Part shown: positions 5,440 through 6,256 of the stretch, piece after piece
Position numbering within the stretch: position 1 is the first letter of the stretch
How the letters are laid out: the number at the start of each line of letters is the position of its first letter
Origin: an uncultured Nitrosomonadales bacterium
GTDB taxonomy: Bacteria > Pseudomonadota > Gammaproteobacteria > Burkholderiales > Methylophilaceae
Assembly: GCA_946481065.1 (NCBI GenBank)
Contig: CAMLMA010000104.1
Span: 1-6,256 of the forward strand
Reading direction: 5' to 3'
Length of the DNA stretch: 6,256 nt
The notes under the pieces: generated by a model
What the model saw: the letters and a program-made list of their open reading frames with translations, nothing else
The model's database searches: none
What the model was told of the DNA's origin: nothing
Position numbers and translations under genes: made by a program

Positions 5440-6256
5440 AGGATACGCAGCATCCTGCGCAGCGGCTCCGCGGCACCCCATAGCAATTGATCACCAACGG
5501 TGAAGGCAGAAAGATAACTCGGCCCCATATTCATCTTGCGCAACCGACCGACCGGCACCGACAGCCTACCAGTCACAGCCGCTGGCGTCAGCTGCTTCAT
5601 GCTGGCCTCGCGTTCGTTGGGCACGAGGTGCACCCAATCATTGGCCGATGCCACGATATCGTTGAGCTCGTCGAGTGGTACGTCACGCGTGAGCTTGATG
5701 GTCAGCGCCTGCGAATGGCAGCGCATGGCGCCGATGCGCACACACAGGCCATCGATCGGCGTTGGATTGGCTTCGCGACCGAGGATCTTGTTGGTTTCAA
5801 CACCGCCCTTCCACTCCTCCTTGCTCTGGCCATTGCCCAGATCCTTGTCGATCCACGGGATCAGGCTGCCCGCCAGCGGCACACCGAAATGCGCCGTTGG
5901 GAAACGCTCGTCGCGCAGGGTGCCAGCGACTTCGCGGTCGATATCCAGGATCGCTGAAGCCGGGTCAGCCAGTAGGTCGTTGGCGACACGATGCGCCTCG
6001 CCCATCTGCTTCAACAGCTCGCGCATGTTCTGCGCGCCGGCGCCAGAAGCCGCCTGGTACGTCATAGAAGTGGCCCATTCGACCAGATTCTCGCGGAATA
6101 GCCCACCCAGCGCCATCAGCATCAGCGAGACCGTGCAGTTGCCGCCGATCCAGTTCTTGCCGCCTTTGGCCAGTGCAGACGCGATGACGTCCTGATTGAC
6201 AGGGTCGAGGATGATGACGGCGTCCTTGTCCATGCGCAGGGTGGAGGCCGCGTCGA
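5427..6256 (-). CDS. asd: Aspartate-semialdehyde dehydrogenase, C-terminal part
   Basis: Asd reduces L-aspartyl-4-phosphate to aspartate semialdehyde with NADPH, the branch point to lysine, diaminopimelate, threonine and methionine. The frame is open to the right edge, beginning [20 protein letters not shown], so about 95 N-terminal residues (NADP-binding part) lie outside the window; the Met at 6233 is internal, not the start. The catalytic Cys is in GGNCTVSL (codon 6137-6135), the substrate-site Gln in TYQAASG, and the Arg and catalytic His in [12 protein letters not shown] (His codon 5717-5715). The end [17 protein letters not shown] is very close to E. coli Asd, so it belongs to the Gram-negative subtype. 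It sits 119 bp upstream of fimV. Confidence 0.97.
   Translation of the reverse strand, partial: DAASTLRMDKDAVIILDPVNQDVIASALAKGGKNWIGGNCTVSLMLMALGGLFRENLVEWATSMTYQAASGAGAQNMRELLKQMGEAHRVANDLLADPASAILDIDREVAGTLRDERFPTAHFGVPLAGSLIPWIDKDLGNGQSKEEWKGGVETNKILGREANPTPIDGLCVRIGAMRCHSQALTIKLTRDVPLDELNDIVASANDWVHLVPNEREASMKQLTPAAVTGRLSVPVGRLRKMNMGPSYLSAFTVGDQLLWGAAEPLRRMLRILLEH

Noticed and set aside
5536..6195. A 219-codon plus-strand frame opposite asd
   Set aside because: asd is unmistakable with catalytic residues in place; the opposite frame has no recognisable domain.
1..6256. CRISPR arrays, tRNA or rRNA genes, insertion sequences, phage or defence genes
   Set aside because: No regularly spaced repeats, no cloverleaf or rRNA-like stretch, no transposase or terminal inverted repeats seen; all coding space is taken by conserved chromosomal genes.

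Overview
The window looks like an ordinary chromosomal segment of a betaproteobacterium. Every credible gene reads on the minus strand, so the order of transcription runs from the right edge to the left: asd (3' part), fimV, a small CbiQ/EcfT-like membrane protein, truA, trpF, and the first codons of trpB. The order asd-fimV-truA-trpF-trpB is, from general knowledge, typical of Betaproteobacteria; the Nitrosomonadales/Methylophilaceae side of the class is my best guess from this order and the protein sequences, but I cannot verify it without a search. GC content appears moderate to moderately high, and I see no sign of transfer, phage, insertion sequence, CRISPR or RNA gene.

Region by region: 5427-6256 holds the C-terminal three quarters of aspartate-semialdehyde dehydrogenase (lysine/threonine/methionine/diaminopimelate synthesis). 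An AT-rich 119-bp gap (5308-5426) with a perfect TATAAT on the minus strand probably carries the fimV promoter. fimV (2155-5307) is a 1050-residue polar-landmark/type IV pilus-associated protein with signal peptide, LysM, coiled coil, Pro/Ala linker, one membrane segment, TPR-like part, a long acidic repetitive region and the FimV C-terminal domain. A strong intrinsic terminator (2109-2135) closes fimV and abuts the next start codon. The EcfT-like gene (1488-2105) overlaps truA (709-1491) by an ATGA. A 73-bp gap with two overlapping inverted repeats separates truA from trpF (12-635), and trpB begins inside the end of trpF.

Functionally the window combines amino-acid biosynthesis (Asd, PRAI, tryptophan synthase beta), tRNA modification (TruA) and cell-pole/pilus organisation (FimV). 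The membrane protein is the only gene of uncertain role. No gap exceeds about 120 bp. I found no convincing new multi-gene system. The points most worth a second look are an A9 tract in fimV whose slippage in either direction would truncate the protein before its LysM and membrane segment, the terminator that occupies the ribosome-binding region of the EcfT-like gene, the orphan EcfT-like protein without the usual ARG motif, and mutually exclusive hairpins upstream of trpF.
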